From CAZQYC01 sp964597495 (GTDB taxonomy: Bacteria > Pseudomonadota > Gammaproteobacteria > Steroidobacterales > Steroidobacteraceae): 64,000 bases of DNA. A program made the translations under genes and the position numbers. The stretch covers positions 1 through 64,000 of the forward strand of contig CAZQYC010000008.1 of the NCBI GenBank assembly GCA_964597495.1. The letters are read 5' to 3'. The notes under the pieces are model-generated. The model was given only the letters and a program-made list of their open reading frames with translations. It was not told where the DNA came from and made no database searches. Of the stretch, positions 56,082 through 63,303 are shown piece by piece (the first letter of the stretch is position 1; each line of letters begins with the position of its first letter).

Positions 56082-57494
56082 GTGAACCGGTCTACATTGG
56101 ATCTGCATCGGTCCAGCAACGCTCCGCTTCAGCAATTCTCGCAAGAACCTGCCCAACGCAAGATGACGGCACCGCTCACTCAAACCGCGCACGCTCTCGG
56201 CAACATGCCGCTTTGGGCGTGGCTTGTCTTGAGCGCCGTAGTGATGTTCGCGGTGTTGGCGAGCATCGGCGCCTTGCTCGCCACCCGGCGTGCCCGCTGG
56301 ATCGAAACACTGGTTGGACAACGCACCGCGGAGCTGGCGCAAATCAACGAAAAGCTGGCGGAAGAAATCTGCGATCACTTGAATACCGAACACGCGCTGG
56401 ACAAAGAGCGCGAATCGTTGAAGGCGGTCCTCAACAACTTGCACGAAGGCATTCTGGTGTTGGACGCGAACGGGCAGCTGCGCATCGCGAACGGCGCAGC
56501 GCTCGACATTTACAGCCGTTTGGTCGGTGTCGAACTGGACCGAATGGATCGGTTGACACCCTTCGATTTCTACGGCTCGGCCGATCGGCGCCACGGCCGC
56601 AACGAAAATTGGCCGCATCTACGGGCGCTTGCCGGCGAGACGATCCGCGACTACGAACTCACGATCGAGCCGCACGACCGACTGCCCGCCACGTTGAGCA
56701 TCAACGCCCAGCCACTGTTCACCAGCGACGGACGCCAGCATGGCGCAGTCATCGTCGTGCGAGATATCACCGACAGCAAGAAGATCGAACGACTGAAGGC
56801 GGAGTTCGTGGCGAATGTCTCGCACGAACTACGAACGCCGATCACGTCGATACGCGGCTCGCTGGGGCTGATTGCCGCCGGCGCTAGCGGTCCCCTTGCG
56901 GATAAAACCAAGCATCTGATCGAGATCGCGCTGCGCAACTCCGAACGGCTCGGGCACTTGATCAACGATCTCTTGGATATCGAAAAAATGGAAGCGGGCC
57001 ACATGCGGTTCGCCCTCGAGCGGCAATCGCTCGGGCAACTACTCGACCTTGCGATCGAGGCGAATAACGGTTATGCCGAAAGCTTTGGCGTGCGCCTGGC
57101 ATTCGTGCGGGCCGAGGAAGACGCCACGGTGTATGTCGACCCCTATCGGCTGCTGCAAGTGCTTGCGAATTTACTTTCGAATGCGGTGAAGTTTTCGCCT
57201 GTCGGAGCAGAGGTCGACGTGGCCGTACTCAGCACGGCGCATCGCGTGCGTGTCTCCGTACACGATCGCGGAAACGGCATTCCCGAAGAATTTCGCAGTC
57301 GTATCTTCCAAAAGTTCAGCCAAGCAGACGGGTCCGACGCGCGCAACCGCAACGGCACCGGACTTGGACTTGCCATCTGCAAAACCATCATCGAACAAAT
57401 GGACGGACGCATCGGGTTCGACACCGAAACGGGCAAGGGAACGACGTTTTATTTTGAGTTGCCGGTGGTGGAAGAGAAGGTCACTAGCCACTAG
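56082..57494 (+). CDS. Membrane PAS histidine kinase
   Basis: The frame opens with GTG at 56082 (470 residues); ATG at 56163 is an alternative. One membrane segment (about 43-68, PLWAWLVLSAVVMFAVLASI) is followed by a coiled coil, a PAS domain (about 105-225; LHEGILVLDANGQLRIANGAAL, split; PHDRLPATLSINAQPLF), HisKA with EFVANVSHELRTPITSIRGSL, and HATPase (NLLSNAVKFSPVGAEV, GNGIPEEFRSRIFQKFSQAD, GTGLGLAICKTIIEQM). This kinase core is of the PhoR/WalK-like kind, unlike the three phytochrome-type kinases here. It is divergent from the two GGDEF-type regulators, its likely partners. Its stop (57492-57494) lies in a CTAG array. Confidence 0.9.
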   Translation: MNRSTLDLHRSSNAPLQQFSQEPAQRKMTAPLTQTAHALGNMPLWAWLVLSAVVMFAVLASIGALLATRRARWIETLVGQRTAELAQINEKLAEEICDHLNTEHALDKERESLKAVLNNLHEGILVLDANGQLRIANGAALDIYSRLVGVELDRMDRLTPFDFYGSADRRHGRNENWPHLRALAGETIRDYELTIEPHDRLPATLSINAQPLFTSDGRQHGAVIVVRDITDSKKIERLKAEFVANVSHELRTPITSIRGSLGLIAAGASGPLADKTKHLIEIALRNSERLGHLINDLLDIEKMEAGHMRFALERQSLGQLLDLAIEANNGYAESFGVRLAFVRAEEDATVYVDPYRLLQVLANLLSNAVKFSPVGAEVDVAVLSTAHRVRVSVHDRGNGIPEEFRSRIFQKFSQADGSDARNRNGTGLGLAICKTIIEQMDGRIGFDTETGKGTTFYFELPVVEEKVTSH

Positions 57495-57551
57495 CCGCTA
57501 GCTACTGGCCAGAATTCAGAAAAAGACTCTCTAGCCAGCGGCCAGTTAGCG
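57482..57551. repeat. CTAG heptad arrays between a kinase gene and leuS
   Basis: CTAGCCA CTAGCCG CTAGCTA CTGGCCA GAATTCAG runs from 57484 to 57518, and CTCTAGCCAGCGGCCAGTTAGCGAG follows at 57529-57553. The first unit supplies the stop codon of the kinase gene. Confidence 0.85.
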
Positions 57552-57561
57552 AGTTGGCCGT

Positions 57562-57588
57562 CGTTGTGTAGCCGAACGCTATACAACG
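57562..57588 (-). terminator. Possible leuS 3' hairpin
   Basis: CGTTGTGTAG (57562-57571) pairs with CTATACAACG (57579-57588) with one mismatch around a 7-nt loop, overlapping the leuS stop codon. There is no T-tract, so terminator function is uncertain. Confidence 0.4.
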
Positions 57589-60290
57589 ACATTCACCAAC
57601 TTCCCCTTCACCACGATGATTTTCTTCGGCGGTTTTCCTTCAAGCCACTTCGCGACGTTCGCATCTTGAAGCGCCATCGATTTGATTTGCTCTTCGTCGG
57701 CATGAGCGGAAACGGTAATACGGCCGCGAAGCTTGCCGTTGACTTGCACGACCAGTTCGATCGAATCCTGAATAAGAGCGCCAGGATCGGGAGTTGGCCA
57801 GCGAACGTCGATCAATGCGTCCTCGTGCCCGAGTTCCTTCCATAAAACGTGACACACATGCGGAATGATCGGCGACAACATAACAACCGCCAATTCCAAG
57901 GTTTCTTGAACTACAGCGCGACCTTGTTCGCTGCCGTCGTCGAACTTCGCCAACGCATTCATCAATTCCATCACCGCCGCGACGGCGGTATTGAAAACAC
58001 GTCGGCGGCTGTAGTCGTCGGTGACTTTCGCGAGAGTCTGATGCGCGAGGCGGCGTAAGTCGCGTTGAGCGGGAGAAAGGCCACCGGACAGAGTGCTTTG
58101 CCCTTCTTCCTTCTGACCGGTAGCCGGCAGCCGGTCGCCGGTCGCCTTCTGCGAAACATGCTCATACACCGCCTTCCAAAGCCGCTTGATGAATCGATTC
58201 GCTCCTTGCGCACCGTCGTCCGACCATTCGAGCGAGGCCTCAGGAGGTGCCGCGAACATCATGAAGAGGCGCGCGGTATCCGCGCCGAGCGCATCGATGA
58301 AGGCATTGGGATCGACGCCGTTTTTCTTCGACTTCGACATCGTACCGATACCGCCGGACTCCACATCCTTGCCGTCGGCGCGCAAAACGGCGGCGAGCCG
58401 CTGGCCTTTGTCATCGGTCTTCACGTCCACATCCGCCGGATTGAAGTATTCAATGCGGCCGCTGCCCGGCTTACGGAAAAAAATCTCGTTGAGCACCATG
58501 CCCTGGCACAACAAATTCGAGAACGGCTCAGAGAGGTTCAGCATCTTAAGGTCGCGCATCACGCGCGTCCAAAAGCGCGAATACAGCAGATGCAGAATCG
58601 CATGCTCGATGCCGCCGTTGTATTGGTCCACCGGGAGCCAGTAGTTCACGCGGTCATCGACCATCGCCTGATCGTTGTCGGCGCATGCAAAGCGCAGGAA
58701 ATACCAGGAAGAGTCCACGAACGTATCCATGGTGTCCGTTTCGCGACGCGCGGCAACACCGCACTTCGGGCAGGCGCACTCGTAGAACGAGGGCGTCTTG
58801 TTGAGCGGATTGCCGCTGCCATCCGGCACTAAGTTCTCAGGCAGCACGACGGGCAGCTGATCGTCGGGCACCGGCACGTCACCGCACTTCGGGCAATGAA
58901 TAAGCGGAATCGGACAACCCCAATAGCGCTGGCGCGAGATACCCCAATCACGGAGCCGCCAGTGCGTCTGCTTGTCGCCGAGACCGAGTTGCTTGAGATC
59001 GAGAGCGATGGCGTTGACCGCTTGCTGATGATCCAAGCCGTCGTATTTGCCGGAGTTGATGCAGACGCCGTAGTCGGCGAAGGATTCGTGCCAGGACGCA
59101 GGTATCTGCGCCCCCTCTCCCCAACCCTCCCCCGCAAGGGGGGAGAGAGTCTTTTCGTCACCTCTCCCCTTGAGGGAGAGGTCGCGCGAAGCGCGGGAGA
59201 GGGCGATCACAAACTTAATCGGCAACCCATACTTCTTCGCAAACCCAAAATCTCTCTCGTCATGCGCCGGCACGCCCATCACCGCACCGTCGCCGTAGGT
59301 CATTAGCACATAATTACCGACCCACACCGGAATCTTCTCGTTCGTGAGCGGATGCGTCACGAAGAGACCGGTAGGCATGCCCTTCTTCTCCATTTGCGCG
59401 AGTTCCGCTTCCATTGCCGTGCCACGCTTGCACTCCTCGACGAATTCCGAGAGCGCAGGGTTATTCCGCGCCGCGTGCGTCGCGAGCGGGTGTTCCGCAG
59501 CGACGGCACAGAAGGTGACGCCCATGATGGTATCGGCACGCGTCGTGAACACGTGTAAAAGTTTCTTCTCGCCGTTCAGTTCGTAGGGAAATCCAAACCG
59601 AACGCCCTCGCTCTTGCCGATCCAATTGGCTTGCATGAGCTTGACGCGTTCCGGCCACTCGGGAAGCGATTCGAGCGCGGCAAGGAGCTCAGGTGCGTAC
59701 TTGGTGATCGCGAAATAGTACATCGGGATCTCGCGCTTCTCGACGATAGCGCCGGTGCGCCAGCCTTTGCCGTCGATGACCTGCTCGTTAGCGAGAACGG
59801 TTTGGTCGACCGGATCCCAATTCACGGTGCCGGTTTTCTTATAGGCAATGCCCTTCTCCAACATGCGCAGGAACAGCCACTGATTCCAGCGATAGTAGTC
59901 AGGCTTGCAAGTCGTCACTTCGCGCGTCCAATCGATCGCGAACCCGAGCGACTTTAGCTGACCTTTCATATATGCGATGTTGTCGTAGGTCCATTTCGCC
60001 GGCGGCACGCCGTTGTCGATCGCCGCATTCTCCGCCGGTAATCCGAAAGCGTCCCAACCCATCGGCTGAAGCACGTTCCGCCCCTGCATCCGCATGAACC
60101 GCGCGAGCACGTCCGGAATCGTGTAATTGCGCACGTGCCCCATGTGCAAGATGCCGCTCGGATAGGGAAACATGGATAGGCAGTAGTACTTCGGTTTACT
60201 CGAATCCTCGCGAGCGACGAAGCTTTGGTGGCTATTCCAATAGTCCTGAGCGGCCGTTTCGACGGCCTTGTGATCGTAACGTTCTTGCAT
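57579..60290 (-). CDS. leuS: Leucyl-tRNA synthetase with two repeat-derived insertions
   Basis: LeuS charges tRNA-Leu. Catalytic motifs are complete: FPYPSGILHMGHVRNY (HIGH-type, about 38-53), CP1 editing domain with TTRADTIMGVTFCAVA-like and MTYGDGAVMGVPAHDERDFGF segments, and MSKSKKNG (KMSKS, near 650). The protein is 903 residues against about 860 in E. coli. One excess lies in the editing domain (about residues 363-394: SLKGRG..TLSPLAGEGWGEG) and is encoded by a palindromic repeat pair; a second lies before the anticodon-binding region (about 715-730: TGDRLPATGQKEEG) and is encoded by 7-bp repeats. Both are in frame. No lptE follows. Confidence 0.96.
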   Translation of the reverse strand: MQERYDHKAVETAAQDYWNSHQSFVAREDSSKPKYYCLSMFPYPSGILHMGHVRNYTIPDVLARFMRMQGRNVLQPMGWDAFGLPAENAAIDNGVPPAKWTYDNIAYMKGQLKSLGFAIDWTREVTTCKPDYYRWNQWLFLRMLEKGIAYKKTGTVNWDPVDQTVLANEQVIDGKGWRTGAIVEKREIPMYYFAITKYAPELLAALESLPEWPERVKLMQANWIGKSEGVRFGFPYELNGEKKLLHVFTTRADTIMGVTFCAVAAEHPLATHAARNNPALSEFVEECKRGTAMEAELAQMEKKGMPTGLFVTHPLTNEKIPVWVGNYVLMTYGDGAVMGVPAHDERDFGFAKKYGLPIKFVIALSRASRDLSLKGRGDEKTLSPLAGEGWGEGAQIPASWHESFADYGVCINSGKYDGLDHQQAVNAIALDLKQLGLGDKQTHWRLRDWGISRQRYWGCPIPLIHCPKCGDVPVPDDQLPVVLPENLVPDGSGNPLNKTPSFYECACPKCGVAARRETDTMDTFVDSSWYFLRFACADNDQAMVDDRVNYWLPVDQYNGGIEHAILHLLYSRFWTRVMRDLKMLNLSEPFSNLLCQGMVLNEIFFRKPGSGRIEYFNPADVDVKTDDKGQRLAAVLRADGKDVESGGIGTMSKSKKNGVDPNAFIDALGADTARLFMMFAAPPEASLEWSDDGAQGANRFIKRLWKAVYEHVSQKATGDRLPATGQKEEGQSTLSGGLSPAQRDLRRLAHQTLAKVTDDYSRRRVFNTAVAAVMELMNALAKFDDGSEQGRAVVQETLELAVVMLSPIIPHVCHVLWKELGHEDALIDVRWPTPDPGALIQDSIELVVQVNGKLRGRITVSAHADEEQIKSMALQDANVAKWLEGKPPKKIIVVKGKLVNVVV
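58101..58146. repeat. In-frame heptad array inside leuS
   Basis: CCCTTCTTCCTTCTGACCGG, then GCCGGCA, GCCGGTC, GCCGGTC-type 7-bp units. On the leuS strand it reads GGCGACC GGCGACC GGCTGCC GGCTACC GGTCAGAAGGAAGAA. The CAGAAGGAAGAA end mirrors CCAGAAAGAAGAA of the intergenic array at 32309-32321, but the units have lost CTAG, so no stop codon occurs in the coding frame. Confidence 0.65.
59110..59203. repeat. In-frame GC-rich palindromic repeat pair inside leuS
   Basis: The first arm (59111-59149) reads CCCTCTCCCCAACCC then TCCCCCGCAAGGGGGGAGAG, nearly the same as the arm at 3518-3553. A second arm with CCTCTCCCCTTGAGGGAGAGG (59160-59181) and CGCGCGAAGCGCG lies in opposite orientation. Together they encode about 30 extra LeuS residues in the editing domain. 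Confidence 0.8.
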
Positions 60291-60328
60291 GGCGGCTTGT
60301 GGTGAGAGACAAGCCGGGAAGGATACAA

Positions 60329-60402
60329 GGCGCTAGGCGCTAGGCGCTAGGCTTTGGTGGGAAAAAGCCTCTGCAACGAGCCGCTAGCGACTAGCCAGAA
60401 TC
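60329..60402. repeat. GCGCTAG heptads and CTAG array upstream of leuS
   Basis: Three perfect CGCTAGG units (60331-60351) are followed at 60380-60400 by GCCGCTAGCGACTAGCCAGAA. The latter pairs in inverted orientation with TTCTGGCTAGCAGC at 60464-60477. They fill the gap between leuS and the HDOD gene. Confidence 0.8.
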
Positions 60403-60463
60403 AGAACCGCCACCTGAAAACTCGGCGCCCGCCCGCGCCATAAACGCCAAATCGAGAGGTTTT

Positions 60464-60479
60464 TTCTGGCTAGCAGCTT
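60464..60479. repeat. CTAG unit after the HDOD gene
   Basis: TTCTGGCTAGCAGCTT, preceded by a run of T, is the right-hand inverted partner of the array ending CTAGCCAGAA at 60400. It lies 5 nt from the HDOD stop codon. Confidence 0.7.
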
Positions 60480-60483
60480 CCTC

Positions 60484-61374
60484 TCAGTCCCCCAACGCGT
60501 TCCGGAGCGCCGCGATTTCCTCGGCACACTCATCCATGATGTGGAAACACTTTTCATTGTCGAGTTTCAGCCGGTCGAACGCTTTGACGCCTTGCATGTT
60601 GAGTTCGAGATCCTTGGTCTTGCCGATAAAGCCCGCCAGAATGGTCGCCACGGCAAGTACGTCGGTCAAGTCCGGGTCGCTCGCCTGACGTTCCAAGTCT
60701 TCGTGATCGCCGATCGCTTCGGAAATGCGCGCGTGAAAACCCCAGTTCTCGACGATGGCCTTGCCGACGTTGGCATGCCATTGAATAACGATGGTGTTGA
60801 GCGACGGTCGGTCGGCAAACAGCTTGGCGTGCTTGTGCGCGCGCGCAAGGATGTAGATCTTGCCCACGTTGTGCAGCAATCCGGCGAGCATGGCTTCGTC
60901 GGCGTTGATACGGCACTTCGCCGCAACGGCATGCGACAGTGCGGCAACCATCGTCGCCTCATGCCACAGCTCTTCCAGGTCTTTGACGAGATCCTTCAAG
61001 TCGGCGGCACGCCGCAATTGCATGATCGCGAACGACACCGCCGCGGTTCGGACATTGTTGTGCCCGATGCGATTGATGGCCATCTTCATATCGACGATGT
61101 TCTTGCCGCCGCGATTCAATGCAGCGGAGTTCGCAAGCGCCAGCACTCGCGCGGCCAAACCGCCATCGGAACTCACTACGCGTGCAATCTTGTCCACACC
61201 GACGTTTTCGTCGGCCAGCACTTTGCGTACGCGCACCGCGACATCGGGAAACGACGGCAGCTCGACGCGGCCGCCGGAAACTTCCTTCGCCAGCTGTTCG
61301 ACGAATTGAAAGGCGATAGCGTTGGTGCCGGCGGCCGGCATTGCGTTCGTTGGTGCGGGAGTTGTCGCTTGCAT
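60484..61374 (-). CDS. HDOD domain protein
   Basis: The 296-residue protein has an Ala/Pro/Thr-rich start of about 20 residues and a full HDOD domain: LPSFPDVAVRVRKVLADENVGV (split), VVSSDGGLAARVLALANSAALN, AINRIGHNNVRTAAVSFAI, LWHEATMVAALSHAVAA, EAMLAGLLHNVGKIYIL (HN in place of the HD pair, as usual in HDOD), and HANVGKAIVENWGF with ISEAIGDHEDL. No enzyme activity is expected. It lies behind cheB and may add to the chemosensory or c-di-GMP output; the 137-nt gap leaves operon membership open. Confidence 0.88.
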   Translation of the reverse strand: MQATTPAPTNAMPAAGTNAIAFQFVEQLAKEVSGGRVELPSFPDVAVRVRKVLADENVGVDKIARVVSSDGGLAARVLALANSAALNRGGKNIVDMKMAINRIGHNNVRTAAVSFAIMQLRRAADLKDLVKDLEELWHEATMVAALSHAVAAKCRINADEAMLAGLLHNVGKIYILARAHKHAKLFADRPSLNTIVIQWHANVGKAIVENWGFHARISEAIGDHEDLERQASDPDLTDVLAVATILAGFIGKTKDLELNMQGVKAFDRLKLDNEKCFHIMDECAEEIAALRNALGD

Positions 61375-61511
61375 GACGAGATCTCGAAAAAGGCGAAATT
61401 GACGATAGTGAAGAGGCCGAGTGAATGCCTTAGTGCTTGCTCAGTGCATCGCTCAACGTTGCGGGCACCACGAATGAATCCAAAAAAATTTTAGCGTGCG
61501 CATTAACAAAA

Positions 61512-62651
61512 TTACGCCGACTGCATCGCGGGTTCGCCCGAATCTCCGCCGGATTTTCCTTCGGGCCCTTTGATCGCAAACTCCAGCAACAAGCTTGGAA
61601 TCGCCCGCAACGCAGCCACGTGCTGCGCCGCTCCCAAACGTACGGCGCTGCCCGGCATGCCCCAGACGACACTGGACGCTTCATCCTGTGCCACGGTAAC
61701 GGCGCCGGCATCGCGCATCTCCTTCAAACCACGTGCGCCGTCGTCCCCCATGCCAGTCAGAATCGCGCCGACGGCGTTGGGGCCCACCTTTTGCGCCACC
61801 GAACGGAAGAGGACGTCCACGCTCGGACGATGACGATTGACGGGTGATCCCTCACTCAAGCGACAGCGATAGCGTGCCCCATCTCGTTCGACGACCAAAT
61901 GCCGATCACCCGGAGCGATGTAGGCGTGTCCGGGAAGAATGTATTGACCGTCCTCGGCTTCGCACACCGACATCGCCGACACGCGGTCCAATCGATCCGC
62001 GAATGCTTTGCTGAAGGCAGCGGGAATGTGTTGTGCAACGACCATTCCCGGCGCATCCGGCGGCATGGCCGCCAGAACTTCGCGCAACGCTTCGGTGCCA
62101 CCCGTGGATGCGCCGATGGCTATTACACGTTCGGTAGTGCGTAACATACGGCGCGTGGAGGTTACCGGCGGCAGAATGGCATCGGCGGACAATTTCGCAG
62201 CGACCCGCAACGCTCCCGTATCGAGAGGTGGAGGGATGAACGACTTGACGCGCGCGCGTGCCGCCATCTTCACTTTCTCGACGATCTGTTCGCTGTAGTC
62301 GACCAGACTTCCGGCGATGTTGACTTTGGGCTTCGCGACGAAGTCCACCGCACCCAGCTCAAGCGCGCGCAGCGTCGTCTCCGCTCCGCGTTGGGTGAGC
62401 GATGAAACCATCACGACGGGCATCGGATGCAAACGCATCAGATTTTCCAAAAACGTAATTCCGTCCATGCGCGGCATCTCGACATCGAGCGTAATTACGT
62501 CGGGATTCAGTTGCTTGATTTTCTCGCGCGCAATATAAGGGTCGGAGGCGGCGCCGATCACTTCGATGCTCGGCTCCGCGCTTAGGATCTGCATTAGGAG
62601 ACGCCGCACCAATGCAGAATCGTCCACGATGAGTACTTTGGTCTTCTCCAT
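61512..62651 (-). CDS. cheB: Protein-glutamate methylesterase/deamidase CheB
   Basis: CheB demethylates chemoreceptors to reset signalling. ATG at 62651 gives 379 residues and fits the family (MEKTKVLIVDDSALVRRLL). The receiver domain has acceptor Asp in VITLDVEMPRMDG and Lys in FVAKPK; after a linker, the esterase domain has catalytic Ser in AIGASTGGTEAL, His in VVAQHIPAAFS and Asp in LTGMGDDGARGLKEM. All catalytic residues are present, so it should be active when phosphorylated by a CheA outside the window. It starts 7 nt after cheD. Confidence 0.97.
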   Translation of the reverse strand: MEKTKVLIVDDSALVRRLLMQILSAEPSIEVIGAASDPYIAREKIKQLNPDVITLDVEMPRMDGITFLENLMRLHPMPVVMVSSLTQRGAETTLRALELGAVDFVAKPKVNIAGSLVDYSEQIVEKVKMAARARVKSFIPPPLDTGALRVAAKLSADAILPPVTSTRRMLRTTERVIAIGASTGGTEALREVLAAMPPDAPGMVVAQHIPAAFSKAFADRLDRVSAMSVCEAEDGQYILPGHAYIAPGDRHLVVERDGARYRCRLSEGSPVNRHRPSVDVLFRSVAQKVGPNAVGAILTGMGDDGARGLKEMRDAGAVTVAQDEASSVVWGMPGSAVRLGAAQHVAALRAIPSLLLEFAIKGPEGKSGGDSGEPAMQSA

Positions 62652-62658
62652 GGATGGG

Positions 62659-63303
62659 CTATCCCTTCGCGTCGAACAAATCGATTGCTCCGGCCACCGG
62701 CTCGGCATCCAACGCGTCCAATAGCTTCGCTTCGCGCGCGCCGACTCCGCGGCTCGATGCCATTCCTAAGTGCCGCACGCGCACTCGCCCGGTCTGTGCG
62801 TAGTAGCGCACGTGGCGGGGATAAATGTCGCCTACGTCCTCGGCGGCGATCTTGAGTCCTTCGCGCGCCAGATAGTCGCGAACGAAACGAATGTTGTGCG
62901 CGCCGATGTCGGTGATGGTTTGCAGCACTTTGGCCCCGCCGAAGATTTTTACTTCAAGCTCTTCGCGACGCGCGCCTTGCCGCAAAATCAAATTGATGAG
63001 GCGCTCCATCGCCGCAGCGCCGTAACGGGTCACGCGGCCGTACACGTCGTTCCAACTGTCGGTGTCCCCGCCGCCCGCTCTCGGCAGCATGAAGTGGTTC
63101 ATTCCGCCCATGTGCAATCGCGGGCACCGCACGCAGGCGGCGACGCACGACCCGAGCACGGTGTCGAGAATTTCGTCTTCGTCGGTGGCGTAGCAGTCAC
63201 CGGGCAACAGGCGCGCCACCGTGAAGCCGTGTTGCATGTCGCGATAGCGACGCACGCGGTGCGGTTCGGCGTTCATATGCAGCGCTGTCTGCTCTCTACC
63301 CAT
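62659..63303 (-). CDS. cheD: Chemoreceptor glutamine deamidase CheD
   Basis: CheD deamidates receptor glutamines and can interact with CheC-type phosphatases. The 214-residue protein has the catalytic Cys in DTVLGSCVAACVRCP, the His in GGMNHFMLP, and VKIFGGAKVL plus NIRFVRDYLAREGLKI typical of the family. The ATG at 63303 overlaps the cheR stop by 8 nt (ATGGGTAG), with AGGGAA upstream, so translation is coupled. The C-terminal extension after the core (GVGAREAKLLDALDAEPVAGAI) is longer than in many CheD proteins. Confidence 0.95.
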   Translation of the reverse strand: MGREQTALHMNAEPHRVRRYRDMQHGFTVARLLPGDCYATDEDEILDTVLGSCVAACVRCPRLHMGGMNHFMLPRAGGGDTDSWNDVYGRVTRYGAAAMERLINLILRQGARREELEVKIFGGAKVLQTITDIGAHNIRFVRDYLAREGLKIAAEDVGDIYPRHVRYYAQTGRVRVRHLGMASSRGVGAREAKLLDALDAEPVAGAIDLFDAKG

